From Calliphora vicina (Eukaryota > Arthropoda > Insecta > Diptera > Calliphoridae): a stretch of DNA of 64,000 nucleotides. Location: contig NC_088784.1 in the NCBI RefSeq assembly GCF_958450345.1, positions 58,708,247 to 58,772,246 on the forward strand. Reading direction: 5' to 3'. Of the stretch, positions 1 through 10,239 are shown piece by piece (within the stretch, counting starts at the first letter, position 1; every line of letters begins with the position of its first letter). The position numbers and the translations under genes are program-made. The notes under the pieces were generated by a model. The model had not been told where the DNA came from. It saw only the letters and a program-made list of their open reading frames with translations, and did not search any database.

Positions 1-226
1 TTTCGAAAGCATGTCTGACAGAATTATTGAAGATTTGGATCGCGAAGATATCTGGGATCTTAAGAAAATTGATTTCAACAGACAGACAGACGGACATGGC
101 TTAATCGACTCCGCTATTTATAAGGATGCAGAATATATATACTGTATAGGGTCGGAAAATTATATTGTGGAAATTACAAACGGAATGACAAACTTATACA
201 TATATACCCTTCTCACTAAGGTGAAG
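1..226 (-). repeat. Family A repeat, copy 1 (cut by window edge)
   Basis: This is the left-truncated end of a dispersed repeat that recurs at 31590, 35285, 44936 and 61661. Diagnostic parts are a CATGTCTGACAGAATTATT stretch, a GACAGACAGACGG tract and the terminal hairpin-like pair around CTTCTCACTAAGGTGAAGGG. The opposite strand of other copies contains the same block, so orientation is given relative to the 61661 copy. I cannot assign it to a named superfamily. Confidence 0.75.
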
Positions 227-289
227 GGTATAACAAGTAAGAGAGCTATATTCAGCTGTGCCGAATCTTATATACCCTTCACCAAATAA
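227..289 (-). repeat. Family A repeat, fragment of a second copy
   Basis: Directly after copy 1 the sequence restarts with CAAGTAAGAGAGCTATATTC and CCGAATCTTATATACCC, which is the other end of family A. Two copies therefore abut head to tail, the second being only a terminal fragment. Confidence 0.6.
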
Positions 290-1382
290 TAGAGTAACTT
301 CGGGTATTGTGGACAATGCATCTAATGTGGACCAGTGTCTTTTTTCAGAAACTACTGAAGGTATGATAAAACTGATTTGTCGTACATTTTACAAGTTGTT
401 TGAACAACAATTGCACATGTGCTTTCATGAATAATTGATAGGTTGGCTTTTTACTCTTGTATTGAAATTAATGCGCGTGCTCTATATTTTTTTCGGCCCA
501 ATTAAGGGTATAATAAATTTTAATAAATTTTATTGTTGTTGTTTTCAATATAAAATAAGAAAGAAAATTTTCGTTCGCATTTAATGAACCAGGCCCGTAA
601 TTTAACTAAACAGATATTTTATTACATAGATAATTTACCAAAAATAATCATTTGTAATTTTGAAAACTTTATCCACTGAAAAAAGTTTCAACATAAATAT
701 TATGATTTAATTTCATAGATTTCAATTCATAGCATTTATTAATACTTTCTTAAATAGTATGATTTTTTTCATATTTTATGTTTTCCAACAAAATTTAGAA
801 GGCTTGGAAAATATAATTTCAATTTCATTTTTATTTTTATCTTGTTCCAAATTGTTCTTGGATTTTTTTTTTATGTTTTACGGCTTCAAAATGAGAAAAT
901 ATGCGCGAAATTGACACATTTTTTTTAACAACATGCTATGCTTCAATATTTATGAATGTTTTATCACGTTTAATGATATTTTTAAAATTTCAGATATTGT
1001 TGATTGATTCATCTTAAAATATTGGCCAATATATGGCTATTATGCAAACATTTTTGAACTAATTCATTACACAATACAATTACAATGCAATTTATTATAA
1101 AATATTACGAAATTTATGTAAAAAAAGCTAAAATTTGCGTCATGTACAAATTAATAATATTTATGAACATGTTCTTATTCTGAATGAAAAAAGTTTGGGA
1201 AAAAAAGTCAAGTTCGATTAATAATATTTATTACAAAATTCATTCCAATTATGAATTTCTTTTTTCTGTGTAAGAAAGTTTAACAAACATTTTTGTTGAT
1301 TTTTCGAACAAGGAAATCAACGAAAATTTTAGGCATATTTACTAAATTACTTTCTTGAATTACTTTGTTGAACTTATACTAT
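290..1382. other. AT-rich stretch without recognised gene
   Basis: About 1.1 kb of AT-rich sequence with homopolymer runs. I see no coding exon, RNA gene or clear element ends. Confidence 0.5.
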
Positions 1383-1643
1383 GGCCCTAATTTTGTAAAT
1401 CACGTCACCAAAGTGATATTTATATGGAAAGCAAAAACAAAATTTCAAAAATTTTTAAAATTTGTTTTTGTTTTATGTACAAAATTTTCAAATTATGAAA
1501 GGCAATCAACGCTTGAATTTTGGTGCGTTCGTTCTGTTCAGAATTTGTATAGAAAGCAAAAACAAATTTTTCAAATTTTTGAAATTTTGTTTTTGCTTTC
1601 CATATAAATATCACTTTGTGACGTGATTTACAAAATTAGGGCC
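1383..1643. mobile_element. Fold-back MITE with GGCCCTAATTTTG ends
   Basis: The element is almost entirely an inverted repeat. The left arm starts GGCCCTAATTTTGTAAATCA and the right arm ends with its reverse complement. The arms extend about 70 bp inward through ATATTTATATGGAAAGC and an A/T-rich block. Both flanks read TAT, compatible with a 2-3 bp target duplication. The apparent reading frames on both strands here are products of the palindrome. Confidence 0.75.
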
Positions 1644-1776
1644 TATATTTTTATGTGCACTGTTATCCTATTGTATTTTGCTTACTTTAGTATTCAAATT
1701 CGCAACTTAGACAGTTCCTGGATATATAATGTAGAAATAAATCTATATGTTTGTAAAAATTTATTTATTTTCATTT

Positions 1777-2307
1777 ATGTACATTAGACATGCTTTGGAT
1801 GGGTCTTATTTTGTTCATTAGTAGCTAAAACTAACTACTGCAAAATTTAAGTGCAATCGGATAACTAGAACACGTGCCGGAAATCGATTGAAAGTTGTAA
1901 AATTGGGTGAATAATGGTACTTTATCCGATATCTTAAAAAAATATGAACATCGAGTTAAAAATAAGCAAGTTATTAGCATTTCCCTACGTCATATATTCA
2001 AGAAAAACCAGATTTTTGTATTATTTACTCACTGTTTTGCATGCTAAAGTTATGTAAACAACTATGTCAACAAGGGAAATGCGAGTAAAATATGTGTAAA
2101 CTAGCACATTTTGCTCAATATTTGGTCAGATTAAACTCGTATAACTTTGTTATTTTTCATTCGAAATTATTGTCTTATACCTTGTTAGAAAGATAATTTT
2201 CTCTAGAAGCTTAGGTTTATTGCAAATGTTTTAGTTTTAGCTACTAATGAAGAAAATAAGAACCATCCAAAGCAAATCTATTTATTAAGGGCATGTCTAA
2301 TGTACAT
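1777..2307. mobile_element. TIR element with ATGTACATTAGACATGC ends
   Basis: The two ends are inverted copies of each other over about 55 bp: ATGTACATTAGACATGC, then TTTGGATGG, then TTCATTAGTAGCTAAAACTA. The right arm carries about 17 extra bases. There is no transposase frame inside, so this is a non-autonomous DNA element of unknown superfamily. Confidence 0.65.
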
Positions 2308-2587
2308 ACATACATATATGAATTTAATTTTTATATGAATTTGTATGAAAAAACGAAATAACGTTTTTCTTTATAAATCCTGAACTAATCGAGTCACCAT
2401 CGAAATTATTTTGCACGAATATAGTAAAGAGTATAGTAGGTGTCCTCATAGCATGTTCTTTTTGAATTTTTAACACTGCGATATTTGATATTTTTACATT
2501 GAAATACAGTAGCAGTTTTTTTTTAATGAAATATATAATAATACACGTCTTATGTTGATTTTAGCAAAAAAAAAATCAAATAACGTC

Positions 2588-2892
2588 AAAAAGTTCACCG
2601 TTATTAGAGTTATTGATTCTGAGTAAAATAACGGAAAATTAATTTTCGGTCACGTCTACTTTTGGGTGGGCGGGGATTTTAAATTTCATAATATTTGGAA
2701 CATTAAACTTTAATGTTCCAAATATTATCTAAACATTCTTTATTTTGTTCTTATTTTAAGTGTTTGACATTATGTTTGATGGGTAGTTCTCTCACCAATA
2801 CATCTTCATTTTTATATTTGAACATCACTGCATTAAAGTCTAAAAAACCCCAAAAAATTCACGTTATTTGACTCAGAATCAATAATTCTAGT
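2588..2892. repeat. Inverted repeat enclosing a perfect 20-bp-arm palindrome
   Basis: Outer arms near 2600-2635 and 2862-2892 share TTATTGATTCTGAGT against ACTCAGAATCAATAA. At 2688-2728 lies a perfect palindrome with 20-bp arms starting ATAATATTTGGAACATTAAA and a single central base. It looks like a degenerate fold-back element. Confidence 0.6.
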
Positions 2893-3008
2893 AAATGTGA
2901 AATTTTGGACTTGATAGGAAATGTTGATAAAACCGACCTAAGTGCCGTTATTTTAATTTTTTTTAGTATGAATTTATTTTTTTAACAAATATATTTCATC
3001 ACTTTTAA

Positions 3009-3046
3009 CTACATACAGGAATGCTGATTAGAGTTCCTGTATGTAG
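3009..3046. repeat. 13-bp stem hairpin
   Basis: CTACATACAGGAA and TTCCTGTATGTAG form a perfect stem around a 12-nt loop. Function unknown; possibly an end of a degenerate element. Confidence 0.6.
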
Positions 3047-3138
3047 ACTTTATTAGGCTATTCTATATACTCCGAAAATTGACGTTTAACCTTTTGGAAG
3101 TAAACAATTTTATTCACACAATTTTAATGACAATAAGT

Positions 3139-3566
3139 GTGTTCGCGTACTTTCCAGTAAAAATTATACAGTAACTTTAATTTAGAGCGTAAAAATACCT
3201 TTACTCTCAATCTAAAAAAAATATCCAAAAAAGTACGCGAACAACAATTTGTAAAAATAAGTTGTATTTTATTATAAATCAATTTAAAACGTTTGTTTTG
3301 TGTTATTTTACTTCTTATAAATTGTCATAATTTTCAACTTTTTTGTTTTGTTTACATTTGCAACAATATGTTTAAACATATTTCTTATGTTGATATTTTA
3401 TAAAAAAAAATATAAAAAATTTCATGTTCACTATCTATCTACGAACTGTCACTTTTAACACTCTCTTGCTCTTTCGTTACAAGTTTTTAAAAGTAAACGA
3501 ACGGAATCCCGTAACTTCCAGTGATAATTTGTACAAATTATTACAAATTATAAAGTACGCGAACAC
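3139..3566. mobile_element. TIR element with GTGTTCGCGTACTTT ends
   Basis: Inverted termini GTGTTCGCGTACTTT and AAAGTACGCGAACAC bound about 430 bp. A third, internal copy of the terminus lies near 3230-3245. No transposase frame is visible, so this is a non-autonomous DNA element. Confidence 0.65.
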
Positions 3567-4156
3567 AACTAATAAATTTGCCTTTAAAATGGAATTAAAA
3601 ATTATGTTGGACTTTGAGTAGTTTCAATGTTATGGGCAATTATGTGAATATAATTTTATACAATTTTAACAAATTTTTCAATTTTCAAAGCGCGATATTT
3701 TTTAAATGAAAAGGGTTTCCGATGAAAAGGGCATTGATTTGAGGAACCCTTTGAAACCGTAATATGTGTGGTAAATTTCATTACAATCGAAGATGTTAAA
3801 TCCAAAAATAGCACTTTTCTGTCCGTTTTGATATTGATTCTCCCTCAAGTTTTATTAAAACTAAAAAAATCCTTTAAAGGGAAAGCATTTAAAATACATT
3901 CCTTGTTTAAAAGATTAGATCTATAATTTAAAATTAAAATAGAAATTATTCGGTTAATCGAATAATTTAAAATTAACCGATTAGATCTAAACCCCGATTA
4001 ATTATTTGCTCGATTAAACCAGAAACCCGATTAATTGAATACCTTAGTGTATATGTTTCCTTTTCTTGTTATGTTTTTTGAATGCGTGAGTTCAAATAAA
4101 AAAAAACAATATTTAAACAATGTAAAAATTTAAGGGTTGAACCATAGACAACAACT
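3567..4156. other. Intergenic AT-rich stretch with TTAATCG-type repeat
   Basis: No gene seen. At about 3945-4045 there is a short cluster of CGGTTAATCGAA-like units. Related clusters lie at 46030-46160 and 60290-60430. Confidence 0.5.
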
Positions 4157-4861
4157 ACCCAGCGGTAAAAATACACATTACGTAAGCGCTTATCTAAGCA
4201 ATATTTCGTAGCAGTCATTGGTGAATCTTTCGCTTATTTTCCCACTTTTAACATAAAAGTGTCATAGGCTGTATAATCGGTGTGCTCTCGCTTAGAGTGT
4301 AAGCCACAATATCAGTAGGTGTCATTACTATTTAATTTACATTAAAAGCGGAGTTCTAAGCGAACTTGATGATACGCCTATAAAGACTTGCAAATTAGAA
4401 TGTAATAAATGTAGATTACAATCCTATTTGCATTAGCAAGTTAAGGAATAGTACCATGCATACTGATTTCGTAATTGAAAGAATACTTTTGTATATTTTC
4501 ATATATAAATTTCTGGAGGAAAAACCTTAAATTTTCATTGAATTTATTTATAATTTTTACGGCACTAAAATCAACACCTTCACTTACAGCATAAATATAA
4601 ATTTTATCAATTTTGTTTTTCATGTATAAACAAGAAAGAAAATGTATTTATTTTTAGTGAATTTTAGTGAAAAATAAAAAACAAAAAAAAAAATTAAATA
4701 GCTGCTGACTATCCGCTTAAATCGTAATCGAAGTTATAATTAGTGCATGATGTGTTGGATTACGCACAGATTATACTCTAAGTACTTAGATTGCTCGCTT
4801 AGAATATCATCCTGACGTTATCGATTATTATCTGGGTACTTTGTTTCATTTACCGCTGGGT
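4157..4861. mobile_element. Non-autonomous element with ACCCAGCGGTAAA ends
   Basis: Inverted termini ACCCAGCGGTAAA and TTTACCGCTGGGT enclose 705 bp. Several subterminal copies of a TCTAAGC/GCTTAGA motif occur near both ends, as in many DNA transposons. If the leading A/T belongs to the target, the flanks read CTA and TTA, compatible with a 3-bp TWA-like target as in PIF/Harbinger, but this is not exact. There is no transposase frame. Confidence 0.6.
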
Positions 4862-5040
4862 TATTACCTATTCAAAATGAATATCCAAATAGTTTACATA
4901 TGTAGCTATTTCTTCAATCTATCGAAAAAAATAATTTAAAAAAAAAAAAATTATTTTGTTCCAAATCAAAAACTTTTTTGACTTTTTTCCAAATTGGCCC
5001 TTTTTATTTTTTTTTTACTCAGCTTAGGTCTATTTCTTTA
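4862..5040. other. Short AT-rich spacer
   Basis: Poly-A and poly-T runs only; nothing recognised. Confidence 0.4.
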
Positions 5041-6704
5041 AGATCTGTTTGGTCTGTTAGTGGGGTGGAATCGACACTGTCACTATTGACCTTAGCGGTA
5101 GACGGATCATTCCGATGACAGCTGCCTGAAGGTATAAATCCTGACTCAAGGACTTATTCACGTTCTTATTTGACGAGGTGGGCTGATCACCTCCAGATCT
5201 AGCCCTCTAATGGTCTCCTCCTGGGGACCCTTAAGAGTGCTAGATGAAGTTGTACCAGCAGTTCTCGCCGCTTTATTGTGGCCCGGTGCCTTTGATGTAG
5301 AGGATTGAGAACCTGCAGATCCGTTTCATGTAATGTTATGCATAAGGGAACCCTTAAGGGAAACAGCCGAAAGGTTCCTTGCTCCCTTCACCCCGAACAG
5401 CTTTGTAGGTTATTTCCTACTACCACCTGCAGCTCTAACCGAAGCCCTGAGCTGTTCGTTAGTGGAGTAGTCACCCTTCTCCACCCTTACTAGATTAGCC
5501 AGGTCGACAGCAGCAACCACCTTCTGCTTCCTAGAAGAAGACTGTCCCAAGATTACACTTAGGGCGCCGTAGATTCTTTCGAATCTAGCGACGTCCTTCC
5601 TGTGTTTCTTGAGAAGGTACTTCTCCTTTGCACCAAATGAACCCGGATCGCTCTGTTCCATCTAGGGTTGCCAGCCTGGCTGGACTTGGCTGGATTGTCC
5701 AGCTTTTTTGATTCCTGTCCAGTTTCAAGCTAAAATTTAATTTGTCCAGCTAAAATGATATTTTCGGCAATAATATCTATATTATTTATTACTTCAAATT
5801 TACTTACTACTAATTAGTACACAGTAATAACTTATGCAAGAAAGTGTATGTATTTTTTGTGGGAATACGTGTCATGTGGAATTTCTGATAATGATGACAA
5901 TGAAGAAGAATGTAAAAGTTAAGGATTATTAGAAGCATTTTTATATTTTAAGCAAAACATATTGCAGAAATTTCATACAACTATTTTAGCTCTTGAGAAT
6001 GATTCTTGTACAGTTTTAGAGCTGCTCGATATAATGACCGCACTTATAAATAGCCTCAAAAGTAGAATAAATGAAAACTTTATTGGCTCCAAAGTTAACA
6101 GCTATTTAGAACATCGTTTTTTAAAAAATTATAATTTTTAAATTTAAAAAAAAAAAATCATATTTTCTTTACAAGATTTACAAAAACTTATGCAAAACCT
6201 TCAAATATCTGAAGAAATAGATAACGATAAACTATACATACATATATTGATTACTGCAGCCTTCGTGAAGTTTATAAACAAATACCAAGAGATTTGTCAA
6301 ATGATATAGTCCTATTTTTTTTACCAAAGGTGAAACGAATGAATTCGAGAATTTAAGAAAAGTTGTATGTTTCGTATTTTCAATAACAGTAAGCAAAGCT
6401 TTTTGTGCAAGATTTTTTACTATTTTAAACAATATTTATACTAAAGAAAGACACCGAATGTCATTCGACCTGAAATATTAATACGAAATAATTTATAGGA
6501 AGTTTGTAAAAATTTTCAAAATTGTTTACAAACCTCTAGGTTTGGAATTAACACACTGCTAAAAAAACACTTTTTGTAATAACTTGAAAAGCGACCAAGT
6601 GGGGGTTGTAGACCCCGTTTTGAAAGATTTTGAAACACCCTCAAAATTTTTAGTTAATTTGAAAAAATAGTTTTACAATAGGTCGTAGTGCTTTAGTACC
6701 TCTA

Positions 6705-7636
6705 AAGGTAGGGTCACACATGACAAATATTTGACGAAAAATACATAACCACTAAATAAAATACATACATTTGAATTCTTTTATTTATTTCAAAAATTTA
6801 TTTTACTTAGGATGATTCAAAAAAAACAAAAACACCACCATAGTGGGGAGGGTATTATGCGTTTGTGCAGATGTTTGTAACGCCCAAAAATATTAGTTTA
6901 ACACCCACCTTAAAGTATACCGATCGACTTAGAATTACATTCTGAGTCGATTAAACGATGCCCGTCCGTCCGTCTGGTTGGCTGGCTGTCCATGTAAACC
7001 TTATTTTATTTTTATATTATTTTTTCGGCCCAAGGACCAAGCCTATTGAAACTGGCTGAAATCGGTCCATTATTTCACCTAGCCCCCATACAAATGTCCT
7101 TCCGAAATTGGACTTTATCGGTCATAAATGTTTAATTTATAAATGTATCTCCACAAATTGCGCTCCAAATAAGTTTTATATATACAAAATTCATGTCACC
7201 AAATTTTGTTATGATCGGTCCATAATTAGTCATAGCTCCCATATAAACCCGCTTCCGAAAATCACTTTAACGTGCATAAATCGCTTAAAAATGTTGGAAT
7301 ACTCACAAAATTCGACATAGTAAACTTTCATATAGACATACATAAATCATACGACCTAATTTCATGGCGATCGGTCCATAATTGGTCATAGCCCCCATAT
7401 AAGGCCCACTTCCGAAAATCACTCAAAAATATAAATAATTGAAATTTTAAAAGAAAAATGTTTTTTTACTCTCTTACTTAGTGTAGGGTATTATATGGTC
7501 GGGCTTGGCCATACAATACCATAATTTCTTACTTGTTTTATTTGATGCTGTTTGATCTTACAAAACACTTGTAAGAGTAAACACGTAAAACAAATTTGTT
7601 CTAAAAAAAGTGGTTTGCCGTGTGTGACCCTACCTT
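6705..7636. mobile_element. AAGGTAGGGTCACACA MITE, copy 1, split by family B
   Basis: The ends are inverted (AAGGTAGGGTCACACA and its complement). The body motifs AACCACTAAATAAAAT and CACTTGTAAGAGTAAAC are shared with copies at 13955 and 41629. An intact copy should be about 230 bp; here a family B repeat at 6831-7545 is inserted, expanding it to 932 bp. Confidence 0.75.
6831..7545 (+). repeat. Family B repeat, copy 1
   Basis: A nearly full-length family B copy. It starts near ACCACCATAGTGGGGAGGGT, carries a GTCCGTCCGTCTGG tract and CCATTATTTCACCTAGC, then repeated GATCGGTCCATAATTAGTC units, and ends at TATGGTCGGGCTTGGCCATA and CTTACTTGTTTT. No coding capacity is recognised. Confidence 0.8.
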
Positions 7637-7988
7637 GACTCACACATTTTTAGACCGAAAAATTGTAAACAGTTATGGAAAGGCTAATAATTAAGCTTTC
7701 ATAAAATGTATACATAAAATGTATTTTTTATGAAAACCTATTTTTGTTGTACAATGTTTTAAAGAAAATTGTATATAGAAAAAAACGAGACAATACTTGT
7801 TAAAATCGGTTTAAATTTGCAAAAGTTTGTAAACTTTTTCGAAAAAGTTCGAAAAAATTGACTTGTAAATTAAAAACTCTAGAAATATTTTACTAAAAAA
7901 CGTATTAATGAAAAGTTGAATAAAACCATGTTTTGTTAAGAACTAAATTTTCTTTATACATTGCTATAAATTTGTATAAGTTTTCATA

Positions 7989-8194
7989 ACCCCCTGTCTA
8001 TACTAGAAAAATATTCATCATAACAATAAATGACATTTGTTGTCAAGACAAAGTTGTCTGAGCAAAAGCACTAACAATTTTGTCATAACGAAGCAATAAT
8101 ACTAATAAATGGTGACTATACCTGATAATTTTGTATGTTGACAACCATTTTGACGTTTATCATGATACAAATTTATCAGGTATAGACAGGGGGT
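7989..8194. mobile_element. MITE with ACCCCCTGTCTATAC ends
   Basis: Inverted termini ACCCCCTGTCTATAC and GTATAGACAGGGGGT bound 206 bp without coding capacity. It lies inside the hAT relic. Confidence 0.75.
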
Positions 8195-8882
8195 AACAAA
8201 ATAAGCAATGAAAAGCCATTTAAAATAAAAAAGTTGATGAATTTTGTTTTGTTTAGATATTCTTAACAATAACAATACTTATAACTTACAAATATATCAA
8301 AAAATGCACGTCATTTTAAAGCGTAATCAAAAACGTAACCGATTTCTAAAAGTAATTTTGTAAATTTTGATTTTATTCTCTCGTTGCAAGTATTTACTGG
8401 GAAAGTAAATGAACAGACCTATTATTACAATAAAATATGTATATTGTATTTCAAAATAATTGAAAATATTTCATGAAAAACTTTATTGCGTATGTTGATT
8501 ACACAAAAATTAACATTTTCTCAGTAATTTTTTTATTGTCCAGTTTTTTTTTTTCTGATTTGTCCAGCTTTTTAGGCCCTAACCCTATCTTAGGCAGAAA
8601 GGCCAGATAATTCCTGTTGCCAATTTTAGCCCTATCCTCTTTCGGTCGGCTGGTATTATCAATAACTCGTGGAGACGAACAAGGCATCTCCTCCGACCTA
8701 CCGAACAAGATTGGCTATCGGACTATGAGCAGACATCACAGTGATATTGTGATCATCGTCAGAATGCAGAACCATGTCCTCCAACTTCTGAGTGGCGCTA
8801 GTTTCCCCAAAGAAGTATTTCGACAATCCAGAAGGCCATCCACATCACGTTGTCTTACCTGTTCATCAAGCTCAAAAATCCT

Positions 8883-8979
8883 GGGGGGTTATTATGTAAC
8901 TCCTTTCAAAAATAAATTCGTTCGAATTTGTATGCTTTATTTCGAAAGTGTTTCGAATCGAATTACATAATAACCCCCC
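8883..8979. mobile_element. 97-bp palindromic MITE with GGGGGGTTATTATGTAA ends
   Basis: The left end GGGGGGTTATTATGTAA and right end TTACATAATAACCCCCC are exact inverted copies. The element interrupts the gag-like frame. The small centre has further TTCGAA-rich palindromic sequence. Confidence 0.8.
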
Positions 8980-9174
8980 TGACATTAACGTCAGTTAGTA
9001 TGATTTAACCCTCTTCCGTCAACGTCTCTGTCAGTCCGGTCCATATTTCCTCCCTCCTTAGTTTCTGTTATTTTTAATTTCGGATCAATTTTCTTTCTCC
9101 ACCCTGAGCTGAATTATGAATGAAAATTATATGTGATAGAATTGTTATGCAAATTTCTTTTTATTTTATTATAC

Positions 9175-9180
9175 ATGTAC
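9175..9180 (-). terminator. Poly(A) signal AATAAA of the secreted-peptide gene
   Basis: AATAAA on the minus strand 25 nt after the stop codon of the peptide gene, with a second overlapping signal at 9170-9175. The spacing suits a very short 3' UTR. Confidence 0.5.
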
Positions 9181-9204
9181 ACATGAACATACATATGTAC
9201 ATAT

Positions 9205-9526
9205 TTATTTTCCGGTATCTAAACTAAATCCTATGTTCCAAACTGGTGTACGTTTTGGTGGTTTACCATCAGGATGTTCTTGATGATGTCTATGTCCGTG
9301 ATGATGTTGTTGACTTTCACTTTCATCGGCCTGTGGTTGTTCAGGTTGCGGTGCTGGTTCTGAATCTTGTTCTGATTGGGAAACTAGGATAGCATCATCC
9401 TATTTATGCATATGTATTATGAACATTATTATTCCTTAATTTTGGTTATTAACTATTTTTAATTACCTGAGCTTGAGTTAAAGCCAAGATGGTCAAAACT
9501 CCCACGATTAATATAATACACTTCAT
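9205..9526 (-). CDS. Small secreted histidine-rich peptide precursor, unrecognised
   Basis: Two exons, 9467-9526 and 9205-9399, flank a 67-nt intron with GT and AG ends; the intron has an in-frame stop, so splicing is needed. The product is 84 residues. Residues 1-19 form a typical signal peptide (MKCIILIVGVLTILALTQA), with likely cleavage after Ala19 leaving an N-terminal Gln. Residues 20-49 are acidic and rich in Gln, Glu and Pro. Residues 51-62 hold a His cluster (QQHHHGHRHHQEH). A basic KPPKR at 66-70 precedes the 14-residue tail TPVWNIGFSLDTGK. The exon boundary just after the signal peptide, the compact gene, the TATA box and the nearby poly(A) signal resemble insect immune or accessory-gland peptide genes. 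I do not recognise a family. KR could be a convertase site releasing the tail; that is inference. No other copy was seen in the window. Confidence 0.72.
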
Positions 9527-9569
9527 GATTGCTTTTATCTTTTTAATTTTTTATTGAAAATATTTCAGT

Positions 9570-9576
9570 TTATATA
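9570..9576 (-). promoter_or_regulatory. TATA box of the secreted-peptide gene
   Basis: TATATAA on the minus strand lies 44-50 bp upstream of the ATG. This would put the transcription start near 9543-9546 and give a leader of about 20 nt. I found no clear kappa-B or GATA cluster in the 200 bp upstream, so induction cannot be inferred. Confidence 0.5.
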
Positions 9577-10239
9577 CAAAATAACTGAGTAGTTTGATGA
9601 ATTTTAAAACAATGTTGCAATTATTGTTCCAATTAATTTATAAATATTTGCAAATAAACAAATTAATTAATAATGAAAATGGAATAACACATTGCCTTAT
9701 TTAATTACATGTGTATGGATTAATTAAGATGTTAAAGAATATTAAACAAACAAATATTGTTATTTAAATTTATATATAACTAGCTGACCCGCTTCGCCAC
9801 CACAATTAGAAGAATGAAATAGTACTATTAAGTCTCCCTTTGTGAATCTAATTGTAAATGTCTAATTTCATATTTCTGGGTCCATTATTATAGAAAATGC
9901 AAAAGAAAGTTACCACTAAAGTCACCTTTTGTGAATTCAAATTCATTCAGAATCATGTGTGCCTAATTTTAAATTTTTAGGTTTATTATAAAACATTCAA
10001 AAAGTACCATTGCAATAAACAAATTGTACCATTAATTATCACTTTTGAATTCGCATTCACTAAACCATAACCCGTCAAGTTTGAATTTTAAATTTGTATA
10101 GCCTTTCCTATATTATCAACTAATTTTGTTTCTATAACAATTAATATTTAAAAATTATCACAAAACCCAAAAAAAACGAAACCGCGGTTTTGAAATTCTT
10201 CGGTTTTTTGGAAACGCTAGGTCCATTATTATAGGAAAT

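Larger units (their letters stand above)
5664..8586 (+). mobile_element. hAT transposon relic inserted in the gag-like frame
   Basis: Termini AGGGTTGCCAG on the left and AACCCT on the right, with ATCT on both flanks, mark the insert; TAGGGTTGCCA-type ends are usual for hAT elements. A decayed transposase lies at about 5880-6480 on the plus strand. Its last readable segment contains ITVSKAFCARFFTILNN and KERHRMSFDL, which matches the C-terminal dimerisation region of hAT transposases. Stops and frameshifts are many, so it is dead. Later MITEs sit inside it at 6705-7636 and 7989-8194. Confidence 0.7.
5041..9062 (-). pseudogene. Broken gag/ORF1-like reading frame of a retroelement
   Basis: Read on the minus strand from an ATG near 9036, a frame can be followed in pieces: 8980-9062, then 8587-8882, then 5410-5663, with a tail to about 5100. 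The central piece continues across the hAT insertion at 5664-8586: FLPK on one side joins MEQSDPG on the other when the insert is removed. The protein is basic and polar, with KYLLKKHRKDVARFERIYG and a serine-rich tail. A 97-bp MITE breaks it again, and there are in-frame stops. It resembles a retroelement gag or ORF1 product by composition only; I cannot name the family. Its GC content is above that of the surroundings. Confidence 0.45.

Noticed and set aside
1365..1614. Overlapping frames on both strands with similar peptides
   Set aside because: Both are products of the fold-back MITE; the similarity is due to the palindrome.
3945..4045. Homeobox or bHLH site cluster (TTAATCG words)
   Set aside because: The same clusters occur at 46030 and 60290 away from genes, so a repeat is the simpler reading.
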